A stretch of 64,000 nucleotides of DNA from Pleomorphomonas oryzae DSM 16300. GTDB lineage: Bacteria > Pseudomonadota > Alphaproteobacteria > Rhizobiales > Pleomorphomonadaceae. This document shows positions 25,445 through 34,224 of this stretch, piece after piece. Where the stretch lies: the NCBI RefSeq assembly GCF_000422965.1, contig NZ_AUHB01000011.1:1-64000 (forward strand). Reading direction: 5' to 3'. A program made the translations under genes and the position numbers. The notes below the pieces were generated by a model that did not search any database, was not told the DNA's origin, and was given only the letters and a program-made list of their open reading frames with translations. Within the stretch, counting starts at the first letter, position 1; each line of letters starts with the position of its first letter.

Positions 25445-25734
25445 GTACCGGAGGCCGCTTTGGTGCTCCTGGAATCCATGTGCGCCTGAAGCTGGCGCCA
25501 CGTCTCGGTAGCGCTTTCCGTCTTTCCCGCGGGATCGGCTTTCACGGCGTCAAATGTCGCGGCGACTTCCTCGCGTAGCCATTTTTCAACGGCGGAGTCC
25601 CTGGCGGCGAGAACGCGCAGTCCATCCCGAATGACCTCGCTTTCCGTGGCATATTCGCCGGAGCTGACCTTGGCTCGCACCATATCGGCCATGTCGTGCG
25701 GCAGGGTGATACTGAGTGATTGGGTGGTTCGCAT
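25441..25734 (-). CDS. parD: ParD-family antitoxin (ribbon-helix-helix)
   Basis: The antitoxin neutralises ParE and represses the pair. The 97 residues start with the ribbon-helix-helix domain (SLSITLPHDMADMVRAKVSS, then GEYATESEVIRDGLRVLAAR), and the C-terminal half, which is mostly helical and polar, is the toxin-binding part. It precedes and overlaps the toxin gene by four bases, the standard order. Its promoter lies in the rpoD upstream region on the opposite strand. Confidence 0.9.
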   Translation of the reverse strand: MRTTQSLSITLPHDMADMVRAKVSSGEYATESEVIRDGLRVLAARDSAVEKWLREEVAATFDAVKADPAGKTESATETWRQLQAHMDSRSTKAASGT

Positions 25735-26206
25735 GGGGACGTCCTTGTTTGGCTACCCTTTTACCATGCAGCACGATTAAATCCTAATGCTGTAGACTGT
25801 GATCGTTGGTCGCGCAGGCGTAGCGGCGCCACTCGGAGCACGCTCGGGCGTGCCCGCTGTCAGCCCCTGGAGTGCCCTAAAAGCCAGATCTAAACTCGCC
25901 GAATCACCCCGGCGGCACCCGAATCGTTCCGAATCACAAGATTCCCGAACGAATCACCCTTGCGGAATCCATTTGCGCCGCTAAATAAGCCTTTCCGGGG
26001 ATTATCGGCGGGTCGGCAACGGCCCGCCTGTTTGGCTATGGTCTCAGCGATGCCGTGGGTTTTCAGGAGCGTCAGGGTTAAGTTGGGCTTAAGGCCTCAT
26101 CCTTATTGGTAGCGCGGAGCTGCGTAACGGGACCTTTTTGTCTCGTGGCGAGTTGAGCGAGCATAGACGCAAGGCGCCCGGCGCCCGGCGGACGGCGGAG
26201 ATGACA
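25735..26206. promoter_or_regulatory. Divergent parD / rpoD promoter region
   Basis: About 470 bases hold no gene. The middle (25901-25969) carries six GANTC sites described separately. From 25970 to 26200 lie the probable rpoD promoter and leader; gggcttaaggcc and related short repeats are present but no riboswitch can be recognised. GGCGGAG at 26194-26200 is the rpoD ribosome site. Confidence 0.55.
25901..25969. promoter_or_regulatory. Cluster of six GANTC (CcrM-type) sites
   Basis: GAATC occurs at 25901, 25921, 25931, 25951 and 25965 and GATTC at 25940. Several share the longer form CGAATCAC or CGAATCG. GANTC is the target of the cell-cycle methylase CcrM in Alphaproteobacteria. Successive starts are 20, 10, 9, 11 and 14 bases apart, close to the helical repeat in the central part. 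A random 69-bp stretch would be expected to hold about 0.3 such sites. Confidence 0.7.
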
Positions 26207-28240
26207 ATGGCAACCAAGGCCACCGAAAACGACGAAGTCCAGGATACCGCTGGCGAAGGGCCGGACGGTCCGCTTCTCGACCTCAGCGATGCCGCCGTCA
26301 AGCGGATGATCAAGCTCGCCAAGAAGCGCGGCTATGTCACCTATGACGAACTGAATGAAGTGCTGCCGTCGGACCAGAACTCGTCCGACCAGATCGAAGA
26401 CATCTACGCCATGCTCTCCGACATGGGCATCAACGTGGTCGATTCCGAGGAGGCCGAAGAGGCCCCGGCCGTCGACGACAGCCCGTCCGAGGAAGATGGC
26501 GAAGTGGGCGAGCCCACCGGCACCGCCGTCGCCAAGACCACGACCACCCGCGAGCCGACCGATCGCACCGACGATCCCGTGCGCATGTATCTGCGCGAGA
26601 TGGGCTCGGTGGAGTTGCTCTCCCGCGAGGGCGAGATCGCCATCGCCAAGCGCATCGAGGCCGGCCGCGAGGCGATGATCGCCGGTCTCTGCGAGAGCCC
26701 GCTGACCTTCCAGGCCATCATCTTCTGGCGTGACGAGCTCAACGAGGGCAAGATCCTCCTGCGCGACATCATCGACCTCGAAGCCACCTATGCCGGACCG
26801 GACGGCAAGGCTGGCGCGCTGCCGTTCGAAGCCGAAGGCGGCGAAGAGGCGGTGGAAGAAGGCGCCGAGCCATCCGAGCGTCCGGCCGCCCCGCGTGGCG
26901 AAGACGGCGAGGAACGGCCCGAGGGCGAGCTGCCCGAAGGCGAGATGACCGACGAAGACGACCTCGAGAACAACGTGTCGCTGTCGGCGATGGAAGCCGA
27001 GCTGAAGCCGAAGGTTCTCGAAACCTTCGACCGCATCGCCGAGAACTTCAAGAAGCTGCGCCGGCTGCAGGAGCAGCACGTCGAGAACCGCCTCAAGAAC
27101 ACCACGCTCAGCCCGTCGCAGGAGCGCCGCTACAAGAAGCTCGAGGAAGAGATCCAGGAAGACGTCAAGTCGCTCTCCCTCAACGCGGCGCGTATCGAGG
27201 CGCTGGTCGAGCAGCTCTACGACATCAACAAGAAGCTGATGGGCTACGAGGGCAAGCTCCTCCGCCTCGCCGAAAGCTATGGCGTCGGCCGCGAGGACTT
27301 CCTGCGCCAGTACCAGGCCTCCGAGCTCGATCCCAACTGGATCCGTCGCGTCGCCTCGCTGGCCTCCAAGGGCTGGAAGGAATTCGTCGCCAAGGAAAAG
27401 GAAGACATCCGCGAGCTGCGTCAGACCATCCAGACGCTATCGTCGGAGACCGGCCTCGAGCCCAACGAGTTCCGCCGCATCGTCCATCTCGTCCAGAAGG
27501 GCGAGAAGGAAGCGCGCATCGCCAAGAAGGAAATGGTGGAGGCCAACCTGCGCCTCGTCATCTCCATCGCCAAGAAGTACACCAACCGCGGCCTGCAGTT
27601 CCTCGACCTGATCCAGGAAGGCAACATCGGCCTGATGAAGGCGGTCGACAAGTTCGAGTACCGGCGGGGTTACAAGTTCTCGACCTACGCCACTTGGTGG
27701 ATCCGGCAGGCGATCACCCGCTCGATCGCCGACCAGGCCCGCACCATCCGCATTCCGGTGCACATGATCGAGACGATCAACAAGATCGTCCGCACGTCGC
27801 GCCAGATGCTGCACGAGATCGGCCGCGAGCCGACGCCGGAAGAGCTGGCCGAGAAGCTGGCGATGCCGCTCGAGAAGGTGCGCAAGGTGCTGAAGATCGC
27901 CAAGGAGCCGATCAGCCTCGAAACGCCGATCGGCGACGAGGAAGACAGCCATCTCGGCGACTTCATCGAGGACAAGAACGCCATCCTGCCGATCGACGCG
28001 GCCATCCAGTCGAACCTGCGCGAGACCACCACGCGCGTGCTCGCCTCGCTGACGCCGCGCGAGGAACGCGTGCTGCGCATGCGCTTCGGCATCGGCATGA
28101 ACACCGACCACACGCTGGAAGAAGTCGGCCAGCAGTTCTCGGTGACACGCGAACGTATCCGTCAGATCGAGGCGAAGGCGCTCAGGAAGCTCAAGCACCC
28201 GAGCCGCAGCCGCAAGCTCCGCAGCTTCCTCGACAACTGA
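26207..28240 (+). CDS. rpoD: RNA polymerase sigma factor RpoD (sigma-70)
   Basis: This is the housekeeping sigma factor. The 677 residues contain region 1.1 ([20 protein letters not shown] and following), region 1.2 ([16 protein letters not shown]), an acidic non-conserved insert rich in Glu, region 2 with [20 protein letters not shown] and [11 protein letters not shown], region 3, and region 4 with [20 protein letters not shown] codons at 26201 and 26207 are both possible; 26207 has the ribosome site six bases before it. An in-frame start at 26138 would add 23 basic residues without family likeness. It is usually close to dnaG in this group of bacteria; here a toxin-antitoxin pair separates them. 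Confidence 0.97.
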   Translation: MATKATENDEVQDTAGEGPDGPLLDLSDAAVKRMIKLAKKRGYVTYDELNEVLPSDQNSSDQIEDIYAMLSDMGINVVDSEEAEEAPAVDDSPSEEDGEVGEPTGTAVAKTTTTREPTDRTDDPVRMYLREMGSVELLSREGEIAIAKRIEAGREAMIAGLCESPLTFQAIIFWRDELNEGKILLRDIIDLEATYAGPDGKAGALPFEAEGGEEAVEEGAEPSERPAAPRGEDGEERPEGELPEGEMTDEDDLENNVSLSAMEAELKPKVLETFDRIAENFKKLRRLQEQHVENRLKNTTLSPSQERRYKKLEEEIQEDVKSLSLNAARIEALVEQLYDINKKLMGYEGKLLRLAESYGVGREDFLRQYQASELDPNWIRRVASLASKGWKEFVAKEKEDIRELRQTIQTLSSETGLEPNEFRRIVHLVQKGEKEARIAKKEMVEANLRLVISIAKKYTNRGLQFLDLIQEGNIGLMKAVDKFEYRRGYKFSTYATWWIRQAITRSIADQARTIRIPVHMIETINKIVRTSRQMLHEIGREPTPEELAEKLAMPLEKVRKVLKIAKEPISLETPIGDEEDSHLGDFIEDKNAILPIDAAIQSNLRETTTRVLASLTPREERVLRMRFGIGMNTDHTLEEVGQQFSVTRERIRQIEAKALRKLKHPSRSRKLRSFLDN

Positions 28241-28545
28241 GGATACGGCAGGCGGAAAGAACAGGACGGCGGGTCGAAAGGCCCGCCGTTTTTGTTTGTA
28301 AAGTCCAGTTTTCGGAGTTGTCCCTGTTGGTTCATCCCGACTACCGGGTTCAAAATAGCCGTTATGATCGTAGTTGTTTATGCATTCAATTTTCTGCATA
28401 TTGTGCGGCATGTTTGCTGAACGCATGGTTAGGTGCCGACTAACCTACATACTCTCGAGTTTTTCTTTTGGAGCTGACAGTTTACTCCATGTTCATGTAA
28501 TGGGGACACTGTTGGCCTATCTAAAGCCGATGGTCGAGGATACCG
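28241..28545. other. Intergenic region after rpoD
   Basis: It holds the rpoD terminator and then about 250 AT-rich bases that must include the promoter of the PAS-GGDEF-EAL gene. No small gene or repeat was recognised. Confidence 0.5.
28265..28296 (+). terminator. Rho-independent terminator of rpoD
   Basis: ACGGCGGG (28265 on) pairs with CCCGCCGT around tcgaaagg, followed by a T-run (TTTTTGTTTG). Confidence 0.9.
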
Positions 28546-31131
28546 GTGAAATCCGCCTCTGATGAACGTTCCAGCCTGAGCGGTGGATTATCACCCGGTT
28601 CCGACGGATGGTTTTATTCACCGGCATTCCCTGCGGTCTGCCTGGATGAGGCTGGCCTGATACTCGACGTCAATGACATCTTCGCACGGACCTTTGGTGT
28701 TGTCGCGGCAACGGTGATCGGTTGTCGTCTGGACAGCCTCGTAGCCGTCGAGGCACACGTTGCGCTTTCCGCCACCTTTACTGACCTTCGTGCCAATCCC
28801 CAGAACACGCGGCAGATGGACCTTTGCCTGTGCCTGCCCGGCTGCCACTCCCGCTGGTTCCGCGTTGTCTTCTATGTTCCCCGCCGGATCGGTGCGCCAT
28901 CAGATCAGGTGTGCATTGCCGCTCAGCTGTGCGAGATCGACGACCTCACGACGCGTGCCCAAGGCTTGGCCGATCTTGCCCAAAGCTGGAACGAAGCGAT
29001 GGGCGCGGCCAAGATCGGCATCTGGGATGCCGATTTGGTTTCACGCGTCAGTACCTTCTCCGACATGTGGTACCAGATCAGGGGGCTGAAGCGGGGCGAT
29101 CCGGCTCCGGCCAGACATGATGAGATCCTGGAGTTCATCCATCCGAGCGACCGCAAGCATGTGATGGAAGAGTTCGCCCGCCAGCGGCTTCCCGATTTCA
29201 AGGAATGCCGATACGAGTATCGCTACAAGCATAGCGACGGCCGCTGGATCTGGATCGAGTGTCGCGGCTCGTGCGCGCAGAGGGTCGACGGCAAGGTTGT
29301 CCGCATCATCGGCTCCGATATCGACATCACGGAACGCAAGCTGGCTGAAGAACAGCTCTCGCTGGCGACCAACCGCCTGCAACTGGCCATGGAAGCGTTG
29401 CGGGTCGGCGTCTTCGATGCCGATTTCAGCACCGGATACACCTACTGGGACGCGCCGACGCGGGCGATCTACGGCGTCGCCAGCGACCAGCGGATCGAAT
29501 TTGGCGGCCTATGGGAGAGCTTGCTGTACCCCGATGATCGCGATCGCGTTCTCAGGGCCGTCGACGAGCACATCACCAAGCTCACACCCTACGACAACCA
29601 GTTCCGCATCATCCGGCCCGACGGCTGCGTTCGCCATATTCGGACGCGCACGCTGCCCTTCATCGACGTCGACGGCAGCAAGCGAATGATCGGCATCAAC
29701 TGGGACGAGACCGAGGATATCCTGCTGCGCCTCGACCTCGAACGGGCCAAGACACTGGCCGAGGCCCGCAACCGTGAGCTCGAGATTGCCAAGGCCGAGA
29801 TCGAACGCATTGCCATGCTCGACCCGCTCACCGAGCTGCCGAACCGGCGCTTTCTCGACCACCGCATGTCGGAGTTGGCTGCCCAAGGTTTTGACTGTGA
29901 ACACGGCCTCGCCATCCTGCATATCGACCTCGACCGCTTCAAGCAGATCAACGACACCTTCGGCCACAGCGTCGGCGACGCCGTGCTCCAGCACGTCGGT
30001 CGCCTGTTGCAAGGCGAGGCGGGAGGCGACGGCCAGGTCTTCCGCATCGGTGGCGATGAATTCGTCATGGTCCGGCTGTTCGACGGCGATTACCCATCGC
30101 TCGAAGCGATGGCAACGCGGCTCGTCGAGATCCTGCGCCGGCCGGTGACCGTGCGGGGGCACGACTGCCGCTTCGGCGCCAGCATCGGCATCGCCATTGG
30201 CGTCGGCAAGGACATCGAGCCGCAGCAGTTGTTGCTCAACGCCGACATCGGTCTCTACTGCGCCAAGAGCGGGGGCAAGAACCGCTGGGAGTATTTCCGG
30301 CGCGAATCGCACGACCGCATGATCCTGACCAAGCACATCTCCGACGACATCCTGCGCGGCCTCGAACGCGACGAGTTCAAGCCCCATTACCAGCTTCAGT
30401 TCCGCGCCGGGTCGCTCGACATTACCGGAGTCGAGGCTCTGGCGCGCTGGTACCACCCCGAGCGGGGCATCCTGACGCCCGACAAATTCGTCACCATCGC
30501 CGATGAGCTCGGCATTCTGGGCGAGATCGACGGCGTCATTCTCAAGAAGGCGATCGCCGATTGCCAGTTGCTCGAACAGTCCGGCATCCACATCCCCAAA
30601 TACTCGGTCAATGTTTCGGCCGGCCGACTGCGCGATCCGCACCTGGCGGAAATCCTGGCGGCCTTGCCGGCCGAGCGTTGCCCGCTCTCGTTCGAACTTC
30701 TGGAATCGATCTTCCTTGACGAGCTGGAGGATCAGGTTGCCGTCAATATCGCCCATATCCGCAAGGCCGGGATCGGGATCGAGATCGACGACTTCGGCAG
30801 TGGTCACGCGTCGATCACCAGCCTGCTGCATTTGAGGCCGGACGTCATAAAGATCGATCGCCAGCTTGTCAGTACCATTCCGACCTCGGCCGAGCGGCGG
30901 TCGCTGATCGGCGCCATCATCGAGATGGGGCATTCGCTGGGGGTGACGGTGGTCGGCGAAGGCGTCGAAACCAAGGAACACGCTCATTGGCTGCACGTGC
31001 TGAAGTGCGACCTTCTGCAAGGTTTCGGATTGGCGCTTCCCATGCCCGCCAACGAACTCATCAACTTCATTGACGCGCAGTCCTGGCGACAACACTGCGT
31101 CGCGCCGGCTGCTTCCTTGGGCGTAGACTGA
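28546..31131 (+). CDS. PAS-PAS-PAS-GGDEF-EAL cyclic-di-GMP enzyme
   Basis: This 861-residue signalling protein is predicted to make and break cyclic di-GMP. Three PAS-like domains occupy about residues 22-135, 150-270 and 275-395; the second ends with DITERKLAEEQ. The GGDEF domain (about 420-580) has an intact RIGGDEF at 500-506, and the EAL domain (about 600-845) has VEALARW near 629, NVSAGRL, ELLES, DDFGSG, KID and GEGVET, so both catalytic sites look usable. The inhibitory RxxD site five residues before GGDEF is absent. There is no membrane segment; it is cytoplasmic. The start is a GTG with a weak ribosome site. It is a single-gene unit and its PAS ligand is unknown. Confidence 0.9.
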   Translation: MKSASDERSSLSGGLSPGSDGWFYSPAFPAVCLDEAGLILDVNDIFARTFGVVAATVIGCRLDSLVAVEAHVALSATFTDLRANPQNTRQMDLCLCLPGCHSRWFRVVFYVPRRIGAPSDQVCIAAQLCEIDDLTTRAQGLADLAQSWNEAMGAAKIGIWDADLVSRVSTFSDMWYQIRGLKRGDPAPARHDEILEFIHPSDRKHVMEEFARQRLPDFKECRYEYRYKHSDGRWIWIECRGSCAQRVDGKVVRIIGSDIDITERKLAEEQLSLATNRLQLAMEALRVGVFDADFSTGYTYWDAPTRAIYGVASDQRIEFGGLWESLLYPDDRDRVLRAVDEHITKLTPYDNQFRIIRPDGCVRHIRTRTLPFIDVDGSKRMIGINWDETEDILLRLDLERAKTLAEARNRELEIAKAEIERIAMLDPLTELPNRRFLDHRMSELAAQGFDCEHGLAILHIDLDRFKQINDTFGHSVGDAVLQHVGRLLQGEAGGDGQVFRIGGDEFVMVRLFDGDYPSLEAMATRLVEILRRPVTVRGHDCRFGASIGIAIGVGKDIEPQQLLLNADIGLYCAKSGGKNRWEYFRRESHDRMILTKHISDDILRGLERDEFKPHYQLQFRAGSLDITGVEALARWYHPERGILTPDKFVTIADELGILGEIDGVILKKAIADCQLLEQSGIHIPKYSVNVSAGRLRDPHLAEILAALPAERCPLSFELLESIFLDELEDQVAVNIAHIRKAGIGIEIDDFGSGHASITSLLHLRPDVIKIDRQLVSTIPTSAERRSLIGAIIEMGHSLGVTVVGEGVETKEHAHWLHVLKCDLLQGFGLALPMPANELINFIDAQSWRQHCVAPAASLGVD

Positions 31132-31183
31132 ACACTCCCTATCGAGGCCAGGGCGCTGCGCAAGCTCCGGCATCCGGGCCGCT

Positions 31184-31759
31184 TCAATGCTTATGGTCTA
31201 TTGCCGCGGCAAGTTTCGCTCGTGTGGCCTCGATACTTCGGGCAAAAACCGCCGTGTCGTCCAAGGCTCGCGCGAGCACCAGGGCGCCTTGTATGGCGAC
31301 GACTGTTTCCTCGGCCAAGGCGTGGGCGAGATCGGGGCTGCAGCCAGCTCTTTCCAGCGCCGAGGCCAGCGCCGATCGCCATTCGGCGAAGTAGCCTTTC
31401 ACCGCTGCGGCGAAGCGGTCGCGGACATTGTCGAGGGCGAAGGCGCCGACCAGGCAGATGCGGCGGCCAGAGCGGAAATAGTCGTCGACCGCGCGGAGCA
31501 TGCCGTCGATGGCGGCGCGCGGGTCGGTGGCCTCGCGCAGCGGCTTGTAGATCTCAGCCTCAAACCACCGGTCGATCTCCTGCAGCACGGCGGCCGCCAT
31601 CTCCTCCTTGCCGCCGGGGAAGAAGTGATAGAGGCTGCCCTTGCCGAGGCCGGTCCTCTCGCCGATCACCGAGAGGCTGGCACCATCGAAGCCATACTCG
31701 CGGAAGACTTCCGCCAGCAGGGGTACGACATCGGCGCGTTCGGCGATGGTCTTTGCCAT
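31184..31759 (-). CDS. TetR-family transcriptional regulator
   Basis: This 191-residue regulator has the TetR helix-turn-helix at about residues 10-55 (FREYGFDGASLSVIGERTGL, GKGSLYHFFPGGKEEM) and an LmrA/YxaF-like C-terminal domain (RICLVGAFALDNVRDRFAAA). It is the second gene of an operon with the DUF1348 protein (two-base gap), and probably represses the pair through GGTA-type sites at 32250-32284. Confidence 0.85.
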   Translation of the reverse strand: MAKTIAERADVVPLLAEVFREYGFDGASLSVIGERTGLGKGSLYHFFPGGKEEMAAAVLQEIDRWFEAEIYKPLREATDPRAAIDGMLRAVDDYFRSGRRICLVGAFALDNVRDRFAAAVKGYFAEWRSALASALERAGCSPDLAHALAEETVVAIQGALVLARALDDTAVFARSIEATRAKLAAAIDHKH

Positions 31760-31761
31760 GT

Positions 31762-32235
31762 CTACAGCCCAAGTTCGGTAAGGCCGGGATGGTCGGCCGG
31801 GCGGGGCGCCGACCGGTCCCAGAAGAACTTGCGGTCCGATTCCCGGATCGGCAGGTCGTTGATGCAGGCATAGCGCCTAGCCATCAAGCCGTTGTCGTCG
31901 AATTCCCAGTTTTCATTGCCATATGCGCGGAACCAGTGGCCGGAATCGTCGCGGTATTCATAGGCGAAGCGGACGGCGATGCGGTTTTCCGCGGTGGCCC
32001 ACAGCTCCTTGATCAGTCGGTAGTCCAATTCCCGCGTCCACTTGCGGGTGAGGAAGGCGACGATCTCATCACGCCCGCTAATGAATTCGGCGCGGTTCCG
32101 CCAGCGGCTGTCCGGCGTGTAGGCGAGCGATACCCGCTTGGGATCACAGCTGTTCCAACCGTCCTCGGCGGCGCGCACCTTGAGGATGGCCGTTTCCTCG
32201 GTGAAGGGCGGCAGGGGCAGGCGTTGCTCGGTCAT
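31762..32235 (-). CDS. DUF1348 / NTF2-like protein
   Basis: This 157-residue cytoplasmic protein matches DUF1348, an NTF2-fold family without a known reaction. Hallmarks are [23 protein letters not shown] near residue 26, [17 protein letters not shown] near 54 and the aromatic end [19 protein letters not shown]. It leads an operon with a TetR gene two bases downstream, which suggests a chemical-inducible enzyme or binding protein. Confidence 0.85.
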   Translation of the reverse strand: MTEQRLPLPPFTEETAILKVRAAEDGWNSCDPKRVSLAYTPDSRWRNRAEFISGRDEIVAFLTRKWTRELDYRLIKELWATAENRIAVRFAYEYRDDSGHWFRAYGNENWEFDDNGLMARRYACINDLPIRESDRKFFWDRSAPRPADHPGLTELGL

Positions 32236-32249
32236 GGGATACCTCGTTA

Positions 32250-32284
32250 TGTACCTATTGGTAAACTATGGAACGATCGGTACA
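32250..32284. promoter_or_regulatory. Probable operator of the DUF1348-tetR operon
   Basis: TACC-TATT-GGTA at 32252-32263 is a perfect small palindrome, and CGGTACA at 32278-32284 mirrors TGTACC at 32250-32255. These sites lie 15-50 bases upstream of the operon start, where an autoregulating TetR would bind. Confidence 0.45.
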
Positions 32285-32417
32285 ATAGAGGGGTGGGCCT
32301 GTCAATCCATCACCATCCCTAGTCGCGAAGATGACGGGCAAGGGCGTCGATACCCGATCGGCCGCACTGCCGCCCGAAACGGGGATAAGGATGGGCTGAG
32401 ACCTGGGGAGGCCGGAC

Positions 32418-33182
32418 TTGAAGACGCCTGCAAGATCATCCCGTGCGCCGTTCCTGAAATCGCTGTCGTTTCGCAAGGGCGAGGAGAGCGACGACTACCC
32501 GTTCTCCGTTCCGCTGTTCTCGCGCGATTTCGACATGCAGTTCCTGAAGCCGGTATCGATCTTCGTCGGCGAGAACGGCGCGGGAAAATCGACGCTGCTG
32601 GAGGCGATTGCGCTCCATTGCGGCTTCAACGCCGAGGGAGGTAACCGCGATCATCAGACCCACGGCCGAAGCGACGTCGATCCGGTGCTCGACCGCATGC
32701 GCTTCTCCTGGCTGCCACGGGTGACGACGGGTTTCTTCTTCCGGGCCGAGAGCTTCTTCGCCTTCGCCAACTATATCGATGACGCCTATGGCGGCCGGGG
32801 CGCGGACGGCTACAGTCTGAGCGGTGGCGGCTCACCGCACCAGCAATCGCACGGCGAGGCGTTCCTGGCGCTGTTCTCCAAGCGACTGGGCGGTCGTGGC
32901 GTCTACATCTTCGACGAGCCGGAGGCGGCGCTGTCCCCGTCGCGGCAGATGACCTTCCTCACCATCCTGAGACGGATGGAACTTTCGGGGCAGTGCCAGA
33001 TCATCATGGCGACGCACTCGCCGATCCTGATGAGCTATCCATTCGGCGAGCTGTTCTCCTTCGAGAACACCGGTGAACTCCGGGAGATCTCCTTCAAGGC
33101 CAGCGAGCACTGGAAGCTCTACGGCCGCTTTCTCGCCAACCCCGAGAAATTCCACGAGGCGCTGTTCGAGGACGAGGCGTGA
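32418..33182 (+). CDS. AAA ATPase, single-domain ABC/RecF-like
   Basis: This 254-residue ATPase has Walker A GENGAGKST at residues 51-59, an ABC-like signature region GGGSPHQQSHGEAFL near 140, Walker B YIFDEPEAALSP near 163 and a switch His in MATHSPILMS. The long helical insert typical of SMC or RecN is missing, so it is a compact AAA_21/AAA_23-type protein. Such proteins occur alone or with a nuclease partner in defence systems, but no partner is encoded here. The start is a TTG with GGGGAGG six bases upstream. No clear function can be given. Confidence 0.8.
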   Translation: MKTPARSSRAPFLKSLSFRKGEESDDYPFSVPLFSRDFDMQFLKPVSIFVGENGAGKSTLLEAIALHCGFNAEGGNRDHQTHGRSDVDPVLDRMRFSWLPRVTTGFFFRAESFFAFANYIDDAYGGRGADGYSLSGGGSPHQQSHGEAFLALFSKRLGGRGVYIFDEPEAALSPSRQMTFLTILRRMELSGQCQIIMATHSPILMSYPFGELFSFENTGELREISFKASEHWKLYGRFLANPEKFHEALFEDEA

Positions 33183-33200
33183 GGGCTAGGGCGTTAGGCC

Positions 33201-33243
33201 GCATCCGCTTGTCCGAAAAGTCTGCAACTTTTCGGGCGGATGC
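33201..33243. terminator. Palindrome between convergent genes
   Basis: GCATCCGC (33201-33208) pairs with GCGGATGC (33236-33243), and inside it CCGAAAAGT (33213-33221) pairs with ACTTTTCGG (33227-33235) around CTGCA. It may end transcription of the ATPase and the convergent LysR gene; similar elements with AAAAGT-loop-ACTTTT recur in Hyphomicrobiales genomes. Confidence 0.6.
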
Positions 33244-34133
33244 TAGCGCCGCACCAGCGCGGTCAGCTCGGTGACCAGCGCGTCGAACACTGCACGGCAG
33301 CGGGTGTTGCCGCTGAGGTCCTCGTGCATCACCACCCAGGTCTCCAGGTCTTCGTGGAAGGCGTCGGGCAGGACGCGCTGAAGGTCGGGTTCGGCGTCAG
33401 CGATGATGGTCTGGCAGATGCCGATGCCGAAGCCGGCGCGGATGGCCGTGAGGTGGGCGATGTTGCTGTCGACGCGCAGCGCGAAGCTGGCCCGGTCGAG
33501 GCCGGGATGGCGCTCGGCGAAGGCGCGGATGGCCGGCGTCTCCGCGTCATAGCCGATGATGTCGTGATGCTTGAGATCGTCCATGCTCTTGGGCGTGCCA
33601 CGCCGGGCGAGATAGTCTCTGTGGGCGTGCAGGCCCACCGGAAAGCTGCCGACGCGCTTGGCAATCAGTGTCTGCTGTTCGGGGCGGACCATGCGGATGG
33701 CGATGTCGGCCTGGCGCTTCAGGAGGTCGTCGACGGCGTTGGAGAGCGACAGTTCGATGGTCAGCCGTGGGTAGCGCTGGCGGAGGCGCGTCAGGATGGC
33801 TGGCAGGTGGATGATGCCGACCACTTCGCTGGCGCTGATGCGGACGGTGCCGTCCACCTCGCCGCTGCGGCCCTCGGCGGTGCGCAGGAGGGCGGCAGAC
33901 GTGGAGGCCATCAGTTCGGCGAAGGGTCTGAGCTCCAGCGCCGCGTCGGTGGGCGACAGGCCGCGCGACGTGCGCAGGAACAGTGGCGCGCCCACCGCCT
34001 CTTCAAGCGCGTCGATATGGCGGGCAATGCTCGGCTGCGTCAGGCCGAGTGCCCGCGCCGCGCCGGACAGCGAGCCCTCGCTGAGTACGGCGTTGAAGGT
34101 GCGGTAGAGATCCCAGCTCGGTTCCTGGCTCAT
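33243..34133 (-). CDS. LysR-family transcriptional regulator
   Basis: This 296-residue LysR protein has a helix-turn-helix at about residues 15-60 (EGSLSGAARALGLTQPSIARHI) and the effector-binding domain after it. It diverges from an NAD(P)-dependent oxidoreductase gene 91 bases away and probably controls it. The intergenic region is AT-rich, but a LysR T-N11-A motif cannot be singled out with certainty. Confidence 0.85.
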   Translation of the reverse strand: MSQEPSWDLYRTFNAVLSEGSLSGAARALGLTQPSIARHIDALEEAVGAPLFLRTSRGLSPTDAALELRPFAELMASTSAALLRTAEGRSGEVDGTVRISASEVVGIIHLPAILTRLRQRYPRLTIELSLSNAVDDLLKRQADIAIRMVRPEQQTLIAKRVGSFPVGLHAHRDYLARRGTPKSMDDLKHHDIIGYDAETPAIRAFAERHPGLDRASFALRVDSNIAHLTAIRAGFGIGICQTIIADAEPDLQRVLPDAFHEDLETWVVMHEDLSGNTRCRAVFDALVTELTALVRR

Positions 34134-34224
34134 ATATTTTCGTATAGCATATGCACGGTTTCAGGCAATTTCGTTTATGCTTCGATAGGGCCATCTTCAT
34201 TTCATCAGCAAATGGAGATGCAAG

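Noticed and set aside
25901-25969. CRISPR-like array of short GAATC repeats
   Set aside because: The repeat core is only five to nine bases and no spacers of constant length exist; the GANTC reading explains it better.
29509-31173. 554-codon frame antisense to the GGDEF-EAL gene
   Set aside because: It has no recognisable domain and lies opposite an intact signalling gene.
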